Below are positions 1 through 9,900 of a DNA stretch of 64,000 bases, in pieces. Source of the stretch: Pithys albifrons albifrons (Eukaryota > Chordata > Aves > Passeriformes > Thamnophilidae); assembly GCF_047495875.1 (NCBI RefSeq), contig NC_092463.1, positions 2,613,057-2,677,056 of the forward strand. The letters run 5' to 3'. The notes below the pieces were generated by a model, which ran no database searches, was not told the origin of the DNA, and saw nothing but the letters and a program-made list of their open reading frames with translations. A program made the translations under genes and the position numbers. Positions within the stretch are counted from its first letter, which is position 1, and the number at the start of each line of letters is the position of its first letter.

Positions 1-355
1 TGTTTAAAGGCAGAAGTTTCTAAGAAAGCCCAGTTTGTGCAGGGTTTTTGTTTGCCTGGGCAGTGATGCTGCTGGATTGGGTGTTCTCTCCCAGTCCTGG
101 TGTTGGCCTTTTAAGGACTGAATGCAAGCACTGTGTGTCCAATGGGGTTTGCTTGACAACTCAGGGGATTATTAACCAGGCAGATTTTTCTTTAATAATT
201 CCCTGGGTTTGGTGTTTCAGGACAGAGTTTTGTGTAATTGAACTCACATAAGCAAAACTCGTGTTCTCCCCTCCTGCTGTGCTACCTGCTTTTATTTACC
301 AACATGCAAAATGACACTTTTAACTGCATTTCAACATGTTTTTTTCTTTTCAAAG
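1..355 (+). other. RTRAF: RTRAF intron (partial)
   Basis: Non-coding sequence upstream of the first recognisable RTRAF exon. It ends in a T-rich tract and an acceptor AG at 354-355. No other feature is seen in it. Confidence 0.8.
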
Positions 356-404
356 GGTCTCCCTGTTGCTCTGGAAAAGCACATTCTTGGATTTGACACG
401 GGAG
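356..404 (+). CDS. RTRAF: RTRAF penultimate coding exon
   Basis: A 49-nt exon encoding GLPVALEKHILGFDTG plus the first base of the next codon. Flanks are TTTTCAAAG before it and GTAAGA after it. Confidence 0.93.
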
Positions 405-1655
405 GTAAGAAGTTCCCCTAATGTGCCTCTTCAACAGCCCCTTTTGCCTTTGACAGACTCTATTACTGTCAAATATGCAGCTGATGTGCCCAGTAAAAAA
501 CCCTGGAGTGGAAAGAATTCCTGCCTCCCAGCTGGTTCTTTATGAGCCCTCCTGAGCAGTTGGGCTTGGAACAGAAAAGCCTAAATCTGAGCTGTGGAAT
601 ATGTTGCTTGAGAGTCATATTTAAATAACAGCTTTTCAAGGCAGCCTCGTTTCCCAGCGGAAGGAAAGGAAAGGAAGGGAAGGGAAGGGAAGGGAAGGGA
701 AGGGAAGGGAAGGGAAGGGAAGGGAAGGGAAGGGAAGGGAAGGGAAGGGAAGGGAAGGGAAGGGAAGGGAAGGGAAGGGAAGGGAAGGGAAGGGAAGGGA
801 AGGGAAGGGAAGGGAAGGGAAGGGAAGGGAAGGGAAGGGAAGGGAGGGAGGGAGGGAGGGAGGGGAGAGCAGGAAGGAGGGAGGGAAGGAAGGAAGGAGG
901 GAAGGAAGGAAGGAGGGAGAGAAGGAAGGAGGAAGGGAAGGGAGGAGGGAGGGAGGAAGGAAGAGAGGGAGGAAGGAAGGAAGGAAGGAAGGAAGGAAGG
1001 AATCCTGCTGTTTGTAAATCCTGCTGCTACCAGCAGAGGACATCTGTGCTGCTTCCAGGGATTTCAGCTACCTAATTTACCTAAAATCTAATGGAGGCAG
1101 CTCAAGTTGGCACGACCTGATGGATTATTTATAAGGAATGGCCAGATGACCTGGGACTCCACTAGTCTGGCTCCACGCCACCTAAATCACTACTTGGAAT
1201 GTTTCATACCAGCTTTCCAAAGGGAGGTGTTCCTGCCCATGGCAGGGGTTTGGAATGAGATGCTCCTTAAGGTCCCTTCCAACCCAAACCAGCCTGTGAT
1301 TCCCTGAATTTCTGACCCAACCTTGAGGGCTGGGCGAGGTTTTGGAGAACACCCCATCCCTCTGTAGCAGCAGGGGAAGTTGTTTCCTATTCCCAGCCTG
1401 GAAACCACAACCACCAACTTGAATTAAGCTGTTTTTAAGTCCTTTCTGTCAGCTAAAAATGATGGATGGGATGGAAATTTCTCTTTGTGCCTCTCCCCAG
1501 ATGCTGTTATCAACGAGGCTGCCCAAATCCTCCGCCTGCTGCACATCGAGGAGCTCCGGGAGCTGCAGACCAAGATCAACGAAGCCATTGTAGCTGTCCA
1601 GGCCATTATTGCTGATCCCAAGACTGACCACAGACTGGGCAAAGTTGGGAGATGA
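356..1655 (+). CDS. RTRAF: RTRAF (C14orf166/hCLE) C-terminal part, two exons
   Basis: RTRAF (also C14orf166, CGI-99 or hCLE) is a small conserved nuclear and cytoplasmic protein. It belongs to the tRNA-splicing-ligase complex with RTCB, DDX1 and FAM98, and it also modulates RNA polymerase II. Only the last two coding exons are here, 356-404 and 1501-1655. The first encodes GLPVALEKHILGFDTG and the second begins DAVINEAAQILRLLHIEE and ends KTDHRLGKVGR before TGA at 1653-1655. This matches the human C-terminus as I know it except for conservative changes such as D to E and L to I. The exons join in phase 1, with donor GTAAGA after 404 and acceptor CCCCAG before 1501. The C-terminal part is helical and rich in L, I and E, as in the family. 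The 5' exons lie outside the window. The gene converges on NID2. Confidence 0.96.
655..1002. repeat. (GGGAA)n pentanucleotide microsatellite with GA-rich flank
   Basis: About 170 bases of near-perfect GGGAA units (roughly 34 copies, about 674-842) are followed by degenerate GGGA/GGAA purine repeats to about 1002. The array lies in the last RTRAF intron, and the purine strand is the transcribed-sense strand. The long minus-strand reading frame through it (636-1043) is a repeat artefact. Confidence 0.95.
1218..1306 (+). mobile_element. CR1 LINE 3' end fragment
   Basis: A plus-strand match to the CR1 3' end: a GGTGTTCCTGCCCATGGCAG-like block, then the AAGGTCCCTTCCAACCCAAACC block and the terminal TGATTC motif. 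It lies in the last RTRAF intron. Confidence 0.85.
1501..1655 (+). CDS. RTRAF: RTRAF last coding exon
   Basis: 155 nt. It completes the split Asp codon and runs to TGA at 1653-1655, giving the C-terminus GKVGR. Confidence 0.96.
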
Positions 1656-1840
1656 AGGGAGCAAAGCTCTCAGCCCCATGTGGAGTGCAAGTAGGAACCA
1701 TGTACAGCTCCACACTCCGGCATGCGGCTTGAAACGGGATTATCTCACTGTTTGGAAAGAAGAGAGGGAATTGAATTCTGATTTCTAATGAATTGTTGGT
1801 TTTTTCCTTAAATAAATGAAACTGGGGAAAATAGACAAAT
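1656..1840 (+). other. RTRAF: RTRAF 3' UTR
   Basis: Short 3' UTR ending shortly after the AATAAA at 1811-1816. A GT-rich stretch at about 1838-1865 fits a downstream cleavage element. The exact cleavage site is inferred. Confidence 0.8.
1811..1816 (+). promoter_or_regulatory. RTRAF: RTRAF poly(A) signal AATAAA
   Basis: Canonical hexamer about 155 bases after the RTRAF stop, with GT-rich sequence downstream. Confidence 0.85.
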
Positions 1841-1868
1841 TGTTCTGGTTAGGTCTGAGTTGGCAAAT

Positions 1869-2880
1869 ATGACTTTTTTTCCCCCTTTTTCCCCTCTTTT
1901 TTTTTCCCCTCTTTTTTTTTCCCCTCTTTTTTTTTCCCCTCTTTTTTTTTCCCCTTTTTTTTTCCCCTCTTTTTTTTTCCCCTCTTCTTTTTTCCCCCTC
2001 TTCTTTTTTCCCCCTCTTCTTTTTTCCCCCTCTTCTTTTTTCCCCCTCTTCTTTTTTTCCCCTCTTCTTTTTTTCCCCTCTTTTTTTTCCCCTCTTTTTT
2101 TTCCCCTTTTTTTTTTCCCTCTTTTTTTTCCCCTTTTTTTTTCCCCTCTTTTTTTTCCCCTCTTTTTTTTCCCCTCTTTTTTTCCCCTCTTTTTTTTTCC
2201 CTCTTTTTTTTTCCCTCTTTTTTTTCCCCTCTTTTTTTTCCCCTTTTTTTTTTCCCTCTTTTTTTTCCCCTTTTTTTTTCCCCTCTTTTTTTTCCCCTCT
2301 TTTTTTTCCCCTCTTTTTTTCCCCTCTTTTTTTTTCCCTCTTTTTTTTTCCCTCTTTTTTTTCCCCTCTTTTTTTTCCCCTCTTTTTTTTCCCCTCTTTT
2401 TTTTCCCCTCTTTTTTTTCCCCTCTTTTTTTTCCCCTCTTTTTTTTCCCCTCTTTTTTTTCCCCTCTTTTTTTTCCCCTCTTTTTTTTCCCCTCTTTTTT
2501 TTCCCCTCTTTTTTTTCCCCTCTTTTTTTTCCCCTCTTTTTTTTCCCCTCTTTTTTTTCCCCTCTTTTTTTTCCCCTCTTTTTTTTCCCCTCTTTTTTTT
2601 CCCCTCTTTTTTTTCCCCTCTTTTTTTTCCCCTCTTTTTTTTCCCCTCTTTTTTTTCCCCTCTTTTTTTTCCCCTCTTTTTTTTCCCCTCTTTTTTTTCC
2701 CCTCTTTTTTTTCCCCTCTTTTTTTTCCCCTCTTTTTTTTCCCCTCTTTTTTTTCCCCTCTTTTTTTTCCCCTCTTTTTTTTCCCCTCTTTTTTTTCCCC
2801 TCTTTTTTTTCCCCTCTTTTTTTTCCCCTCTTTTTTTTCCCCTCTTTTTTTTCCCCTCTTTTTTTTCCCCTCTTTTTTTA
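1869..2880. repeat. Polypyrimidine 14-bp minisatellite (TTTTTTTTCCCCTC)n
   Basis: An uninterrupted T/C-only array of about 1 kb. The first half has variant units of 13 to 16 bases (variable T-run length, some CTTC variants). From about 2356 to 2879 it is a perfect 14-bp unit, CCCCTC plus eight T, about 37 times. The minus strand is GAGGGG plus A8. It fills the gap between the RTRAF and NID2 poly(A) signals. The plus-strand frame of Phe/Pro/Leu through it is an artefact. Confidence 0.97.
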
Positions 2881-3014
2881 GATTGTGTTTGGCTTTGTGT
2901 TGAGAGGGAGTGTTACATAAAACCCTCTTTTGCTGAGGTCCTGCCCTAGGAACAGCTTCCTCCTGGCCTGCTTGCTGCTTCCCCCTTCAAATATTTAAAA
3001 ACTAAATCCAAAGG

Positions 3015-3806
3015 GAAACTTAAACCAACCTCTTTATTCAATTATTGAAGTAACCTAGAAAAAGTGAAGCATTACAATGTAACTGGTATTTCTGAACATG
3101 TCTTGGTCTACACTGGGTAGGTCTATGAAGGCACTTGGAAGAACCAACAAGCATGAACAGATCAATTCTAGCATATTCTTCTAATATAAATACTAAAAGA
3201 CATGCATTGAGGCAGTGGTGAAAACACAGAACCTTCTTCTGGAAAATCTTCAATGCCTTTGCCACATTTTTGCACCATTCTGCACCTTTTTGGAGCACAC
3301 ACAGTCTTTGTCTTTCAGGGCTGTAGGTGATTAGACCCAGCAAGAAACTGCAGCCAAAGCTTCCCATAGGCACTTAATTTTTTGGATAAAAAGACCTGTT
3401 GGTCAGATTGTCAAAACTCTTAAAAATTAATCCATTCTTCTTCCAATAAAATAAAACATTGGAGTGAAAAAAGATATATTTAAAATCTTGCATTAAGCAA
3501 GAGTTCAAATAATGGCCTGAGATGCCCAGGACCATTTTTTTGGTAATATATCAATGTTTTCCACTTGGTAAAAAAATACAGTAGTAAAGTCTTGAGGTAT
3601 AACTATAAAAAATACTTTTTTGGCAGGAAAGCAGGTTGCTTTGTTGGCCTTGGTTAAGGGGTTTCCCCTCTTTTATGCAGTGACAGTTTTCTGGGTCTGA
3701 AGTTCCTCTGGGTGCCAATGATTGTTGATTCCTTGAAATTGGAGTTGTTATTTTCTTGCTGCAGAGAGAAATGGACATTTTTAGTGTGTCAAGCATCCAG
3801 CACCCA
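3015..3806 (-). other. NID2: NID2 3' UTR
   Basis: AT-rich non-coding sequence between the NID2 stop codon and the minus-strand AATAAA. Several T-rich stretches on the plus strand are A-rich in the transcript. No other feature is recognised. Confidence 0.75.
3033..3038 (-). promoter_or_regulatory. NID2: NID2 poly(A) signal AATAAA
   Basis: TTTATT on the plus strand, so AATAAA on the minus strand, about 770 bases after the NID2 stop. GT-rich sequence follows on the minus strand. Cleavage is probably near 3015. Confidence 0.75.
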
Positions 3807-3960
3807 TCAGACAGTCACAAGGGGAGGGGGTTTGAGGTGGGTTTTACCTCCAGGGCAGTAGGGATAAACTGCTGTTATTCCATAGAGATGGGATCGCTGC
3901 TCTGGAAGATACTCATCAGTGAAGGAGCCGGTGTCTTTATTTACAGCTATCACCCCATCC
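3807..3960 (-). CDS. NID2: NID2 exon 21 (C-terminus)
   Basis: Encodes [20 protein letters not shown] and then the last propeller strand with YPYC. The tail is [15 protein letters not shown] before TGA at 3809-3807. Acceptor TTCCTCAG lies just above 3960. Human ends soon after YPYC with PTGRK, so the tail here is about ten residues longer. Confidence 0.93.
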
Positions 3961-6900
3961 CTGAGGAAAAAAGGGGATAAGTGCTTTATTCATCTATGAA
4001 ACTTGGGGGTTTTCCCTCCTCTACATGCATTTAAGAATAGAGACACCTAAAAAGATTGGTCTGAACACCTGCAGGACGAGTGGAAAGATATTTGCCCCAT
4101 AAAATCTCCCTCCAGCTCATTCAGTGCATTTCTCTCTGGTGCTGCAGCCACAGAAACAGCCTTCCAAGGAGGGATTATCTCCCTGAGAGTCTCCTCCAAG
4201 CGTGGCAAGCACTTAAGTGTTTGTTGTAATCTAAGATTTGATGGGAGTTTGAGAGCTTCCAGCTGGAGTGGGAAGAGAGGCGAGTTCCCGATGCCGAGGC
4301 AGGGCAGAGGGAACGGCTGAGGACAGAATCTTTGCTTTAACCTAATCTAGATTTGGAGACTTGGGCCAAGTTTTAGATTAAAAAAAAAACACCAACACTA
4401 TTTCTGTCCCTCCCAGAGAGCTGGGGCTGTGTCTAAACAACTCTGTGCTGATTTACAGGCGGGTGTTGCTGAACCCACATTCAGCTTTCTAGAGACCCCG
4501 AGAGCTCTGGAGAGGCTCCAGGACGTGGGAGCAGGCTGGGGACAGCCTTTGTTTTCTCCCTCTGGCACAAAACCTCTCCAGGCTGCTCTCAGGGAGTCCT
4601 GCAGGCTGGCTCCCAGCTGTTGGAGGGAGCTCAGCATTCCCAGGCATGCAGGGAGTGGCTTTTCTCCCCTCACCGTCTCCAGTCCGTGTGGTAGAAGTGG
4701 TTGGCGTAGCTGATGATGCTGAAGGGGTAGTTGAGGTTGTTCTGGATGACGTGTCGGCCTGTGCCATCAGGGAATGTGCATTCCAGGTGCTTTGTTCCTG
4801 TTCAAACCCAAGATATTTATCATACCACAAAAAACACCCCACCAAATATGTTCTTGGTATTTCAGAGAATTGTAGAATATGCTGAGCTAGAAGGGACCCA
4901 TAAGGATCATCCAGTTTAACTCCTGGTCCTCCACAGGACATCCCCAAAATCCCACCCTGCCCCTGAGAGTGGTGTCCAAACATTCTTTGAGCTCTGGCAG
5001 CCCTGGGGAGCCTGTTCAGTGCCAAAACACCCTCTGGGGGAAGAACCTTTGCCTGATTTACTACATTTTGGAACACCTTTTAAGCCCAAGGATGTAGAAT
5101 CGTAAAATCATTTAGGTTGGAAAGACCTTTAAGATTATTGAGTCCAACCATTCCCCAGCACTGCCAAGACCACCAATAACCCATATCCCCAAATGCCACA
5201 TCCACATGGCTTTTAAATCCCTCCAGGAATGGGGACTCCACTACTCTGGGCAACCTCTTCTAATGCCTGACCACCCTTTCCATGAAGAAATTTCTCCCAA
5301 TATCCAACCCAAACCTCCCCTGGCACAACAGCAGTGCCCACCTTACCTGCATCTGCCCAACACAGCAGCTTGGAGAAGGGGTCAAACGTCAGGCCATTGG
5401 GCAAACCAATGTCTGTGTGCACCAGGACCCTCCTGTTGGCTCCGTTGACAGTGGAAGTTTCGATTTTGGGAGCTTCACGATTCCAGTCAGTCCAGTAAAG
5501 GTTGCTTGGGGAATAAAAACAGGATACATAACAGTAAGGAGCGGTGGAAGATCATCCCTTCATTCGGTTGTCAGGAGCAGGGTCTGGTTTTCCCCTGAAA
5601 CATCTTTATTTGATTAGGAAAATATCTTTAAAAGCAAAGCAGAACAGTATCAAACATGTTTATGACCCAAACTGCAGCTCCTAGACGAGGGCGAGTCTTA
5701 GGAGTAGCACATTTTGTATCCCAACAGCACCCTGGAGGCACAGTTTGTGTTTCCAAACGTCAGGAGTGTTTCAAAGCTTTCAAAAATAATGTCCATCCTG
5801 ATACTGAAACAGCAGCTTCAGCCAAATCTTGAATCACTAAATAAAAGCAGGGCCGGGGAACAGAGCCAACCCCTCCTACAGGGTGTGCAGTGCAGGATTG
5901 CTGCTCCCAGGGTCAGGATGGAGCCTCAGCACGGCCACATCCATCCACCTTGCAAAGCCTTGTGTCCAAATCCCTTGGGAAGTGCTGCTGCTCACCCTCG
6001 CACGGGGTCCACGGCGATGGCGCGGGGGTTGACGAGCTCGGTGTCGAACAGCACGCGCCGCTCGGAGCCGTCCAGCCGGGCCCTCTCGATCCTGTCCAGG
6101 CCGCTGTCCGTCCAGAACATGGCCCGGCGCAGGTGGTCCACGGCCAGGCCCTCAGGGCTGATGAGTCCTGCCGGAGGGATGGCCACGCTCAGTGGCTTGG
6201 GAAGTGCCGCTCTGGGATCCCTCACAGCACCCCGACCCACCTGACCCAGCCTCAAGGAACAGGAGCGTGGATGGAGGAGCCCAAAACAGGGCAGTTCAGA
6301 GCTGTGACCTGCTGATGTGACTTTGGGCAGGTGTCACTGGGGAGGGGGACACACCTGAGTTGATGACGGTCTCTGGCTCGGCTCCCAGCTCCAGACTCGC
6401 CCGGCTGATGGTCCGTCCGGCCACATCTGTCCAATAGATCATCTTCTCCCGGCAGTCATAGTCGATCCCCACCACGATGGAGCCCTGACAAGGTTGGGAG
6501 AGGGACACAGTGAAATCCTGCCAGGAGACTCACTGAGCATCCTTATCCCACCAGCCAGCACTGGGAGCTGCGCAGCACACGCTGCAAGATGCAGCAATAG
6601 GAAATGACACTCAAATCCCATTTTTCCAGCAAAACCCAACTCCAGCGAGTTCCTACTGCACTCTCCCAGTGGAATCCTGCAGCAGAGGATTTTAGGCCAG
6701 CTGGTGCAGGCACACACCCACGGCCAGATGGATTTGAACCCTTTGCCTCAAGGAGAGGCTGCTCCAAGAGTGAAGCCAGCCCAAGGAACGACCTTCAGGA
6801 TGGGGAGAGGGAATACTTAGCCAAGTGTTCACTTCCCTGGGGTGCAGGGAGGGTCACGGCCCAGATTTCAGTGTTCCTCTCCCTCAGTTTGGCCTGGCTG

Positions 6901-9900
6901 CAGATGCACGTGGCCACACTCCAAGAGGAGTCCGAGGGAGGGAAAAGGCAAAGCTGCAGTAGAGCTGTAGAGTAGTCCAGGGCCGTGACATACTTTGGGG
7001 AGCTCTGGGAGGACCTGAGATCCTTCTTTATGTGGGCAGTCTGAGATCTGGGAGCTGTCAGTGACCTGCCCCTCTGCTGGGGATGAGTGGAGGGAGGGGT
7101 GAGCATACTCCTCCTCCATAGAATCCCAGAATGGTTTGAGTTGGAAGGACCTTAAAGATCATCCACTTCCACCCCGTGCCAAGGGCAGGGACACCTTCCA
7201 CTATGCCAAGTTGCTCCAAGCCCTGTCCAACCTGGTCTTGGACATTTCCAGGAATGGGACAGCCAAAGCTTCTCTGGGCAACCTGTGCCAGGGCCTCACC
7301 CCTTCCCAGCCAAGAATTTCTTCCAAATATCCAATCTATCCTTGCTCTCTGTCAGTGTGAAGCCATTCCCCATTGTCCTGTCACTCCAGGCAGGCTCTGC
7401 TAAAAAGTGCCACCTGAGGACCAAGACAGCCAGCACAGCCAATGTCCCCACAAACCAACATCAACGTTCCATAGGTGACCCCTCAAACCATCACAGCTCA
7501 GACAAGTGGCCCAGGGAAGTGTGAAACACAGAGCAGCAGCACCAGCCTGTTCCAAACTCCCTCCAGTGATCCTGCCCCCCTTCCCATCCCCGGGGATACC
7601 GTACATGCAGGGAGAGCAGGGTCTTGGCCGCCTCCTTCTGCAGCCGCGTCCCGTTGAGTGGGAGGTACCCAATTTGCTGTCCCTGAGCGTAGAGCAGGAA
7701 GGTCCCCGTGGCCGGTGGGGACACGTCAGGCCGGGGTGAAGGCCGGACAGTGGGCGGCGCAATGCTGGGGATACCTGGCATGGAAACAGTGGGAACAGGG
7801 AGAGAGGTGGCTCAGGGAGTGTTGTCCCCTCGGCTCCATACCCAAACAGGAGCGGGGTGCAGCAGCCCTGCTGTGCCAGGAGGAAGCAAGGGGTCACTTT
7901 GGGGCACTCAGCTCTTACATGGTGGGGGGGTGCCGGGCTCCGAGCGCGTGCCCTCGATCTCCCTGCCGCTCTCATCCACACACCAGCAGTACCCGCTGTC
8001 CCCGTGGCACTGCAGCGGAGTGAAGTGTCCCTGGGGGTCGCACTGGGGCACGTACTGGTCGCTGCGGGGGCTGCCCCCGTAGTGCTCCAGCAGGCTCTGC
8101 CGCCAGCGCTCGCACATGCTGGGCGGCCGCTCCGTGGGCTCTGGCACGGGGAGGGTGACTGTCACCACCTCTGTGCAAGCTTGGGGGGCTCAGGGCTTTG
8201 CTGGAACCCTGGGTCCCCCTCTCCTTGCTGGGTGTTCCTCCACGCTGAGGATGCTCCCCTGGGCACTGACCTGGGCTCCCGCAGCGAGGGGGAGTGGTGC
8301 CCGGTGCTGTCCGTGTGCCAGCGATCTCCTGCCCAGCAGCATCCACACACCAGCAGTGCCCGGTGCTGCCGTGGCACTGCAGGGGCCGGTACCGACCCTC
8401 CTCATCACACTGGGGCACGTGCCCGTCGCCCACGGGGAAGGGTCCCGGTAGCACCTCCCGTGGGTACATCCGCGCGTGCTCACAGGGTGTCAGCTGCTGG
8501 ATGGACTCTGCTGGCAATAAATTCCCCCAACCTGGGCTCAGGGGGTGCCACACAGCTCCCCTGGACCCACATGGCACCTGGGTTTGGCCCTACTTCACCC
8601 CAGGCTGCAGGTGCCAGCTGGGGCTGCCCCTCTCCAGCCCCCTCAACATCCCATAGCCATCCCCTCCATGGCAAGTTGACACAGGAGGTGTCCCAATGCC
8701 CAGTGGCACTGTAACCTCACGGGCCAGGGTGCCCTAAACACCCAGAAGGCTCCCCCAGACATGCCCAGGGCCTTGGCAGTGAAGCCCCCAGCCAGGCAGC
8801 TGAGCAGAGAGTCACAGAGTCACAGAATTATTGGGATTGGAAGGAACCTCTGGAGATCGTCCAGTCCAACCCCACTGCCAAGGCTGGGTCACCTGGAATA
8901 GGTGACACAGGAACTCATCCAGGTGGGTTTGGAATGTCTTCAGAGAGGGAGATTCCACACCCTCCCTGTTCAGCTGTTCCAGTGCTCTGCCACCCTCAAT
9001 GCAAAGTTTGTCCTCATGTTGAGGTGAAACTTCTTGTTTTAGTTTATGGCCATTTAGCTTATGGGTGCCCTCCAGTCACTGTGGCCCCACTGTCCCCGCA
9101 CTGCTGGTGCCTGGGCCCAAACCGGGATGCCCCTGGGATGCAAGTGAGATGCCAAATGCCCTGACCCACCTCCCCTCGCCCTCTCGAGCACAGCAGGGTG
9201 TCACTGACCTGGGCTCCCACAGCGAGGGGGAGTAGTGCCCGGTGCTGTGCGTGTGCCGGCGATCTCCTGCCCGGCAGCATCCACGCACCAGCAGTGCCCG
9301 GTGCTGCCGTGGCACTGCAGGGGCCGGTACCGACCCTCCTCATCACACTGGGGCACGTGTCTGTCACCCACTGGCGAGGGTCCAGGTGGCACCTCCCGTG
9401 GGTACATCTGCTCGTGCTGGCAGGGCGTCAGCCACTGTGGGTTCCCTTCTGCCACCGGAAAGACAAAAAATACAAGAGTGAGGCCAGGGAAAGTACCCTG
9501 GGCAGAAAGGGCATGGAGGTGAGTGGGCATCCTTACCATACGTGCACTGGAAGCCATCGCCTTCATAGCCAGGCTGGCACTGGCAGGAGAAGGAGCCTGG
9601 TGTGTTGTAGCAGGTGGCAGCCGGGTGACACCGGTTTTCGGTACACTCATCCACATCTGTGCCCAGGGAAGATGGGATCAGCCGGGACAGGGCACCCTGG
9701 CACCAGTGTGGTGTGGGAGCCCCGCAGTCCCTCCCGTGCCCACATACCGGAGCAGTGGACGCCGTCGCCAGCATAGCCAGGGAGGCACTCGCAGGTGGCA
9801 CGGCCGTCGCCGCGGGACACACACCGTGCACGGTCCCCCGGCGCGCAGGGATGCCTTCCATCCTCGCAGGGGTCACTCACTGGTGCCAGCGCTGTGGGGA

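Noticed and set aside
1860..2903. 347-residue plus-strand reading frame of Phe, Pro, Ser and Leu
   Set aside because: It is translation of the T8-CCCCTC array. A repeat without stop codons produces it, and there is no domain.
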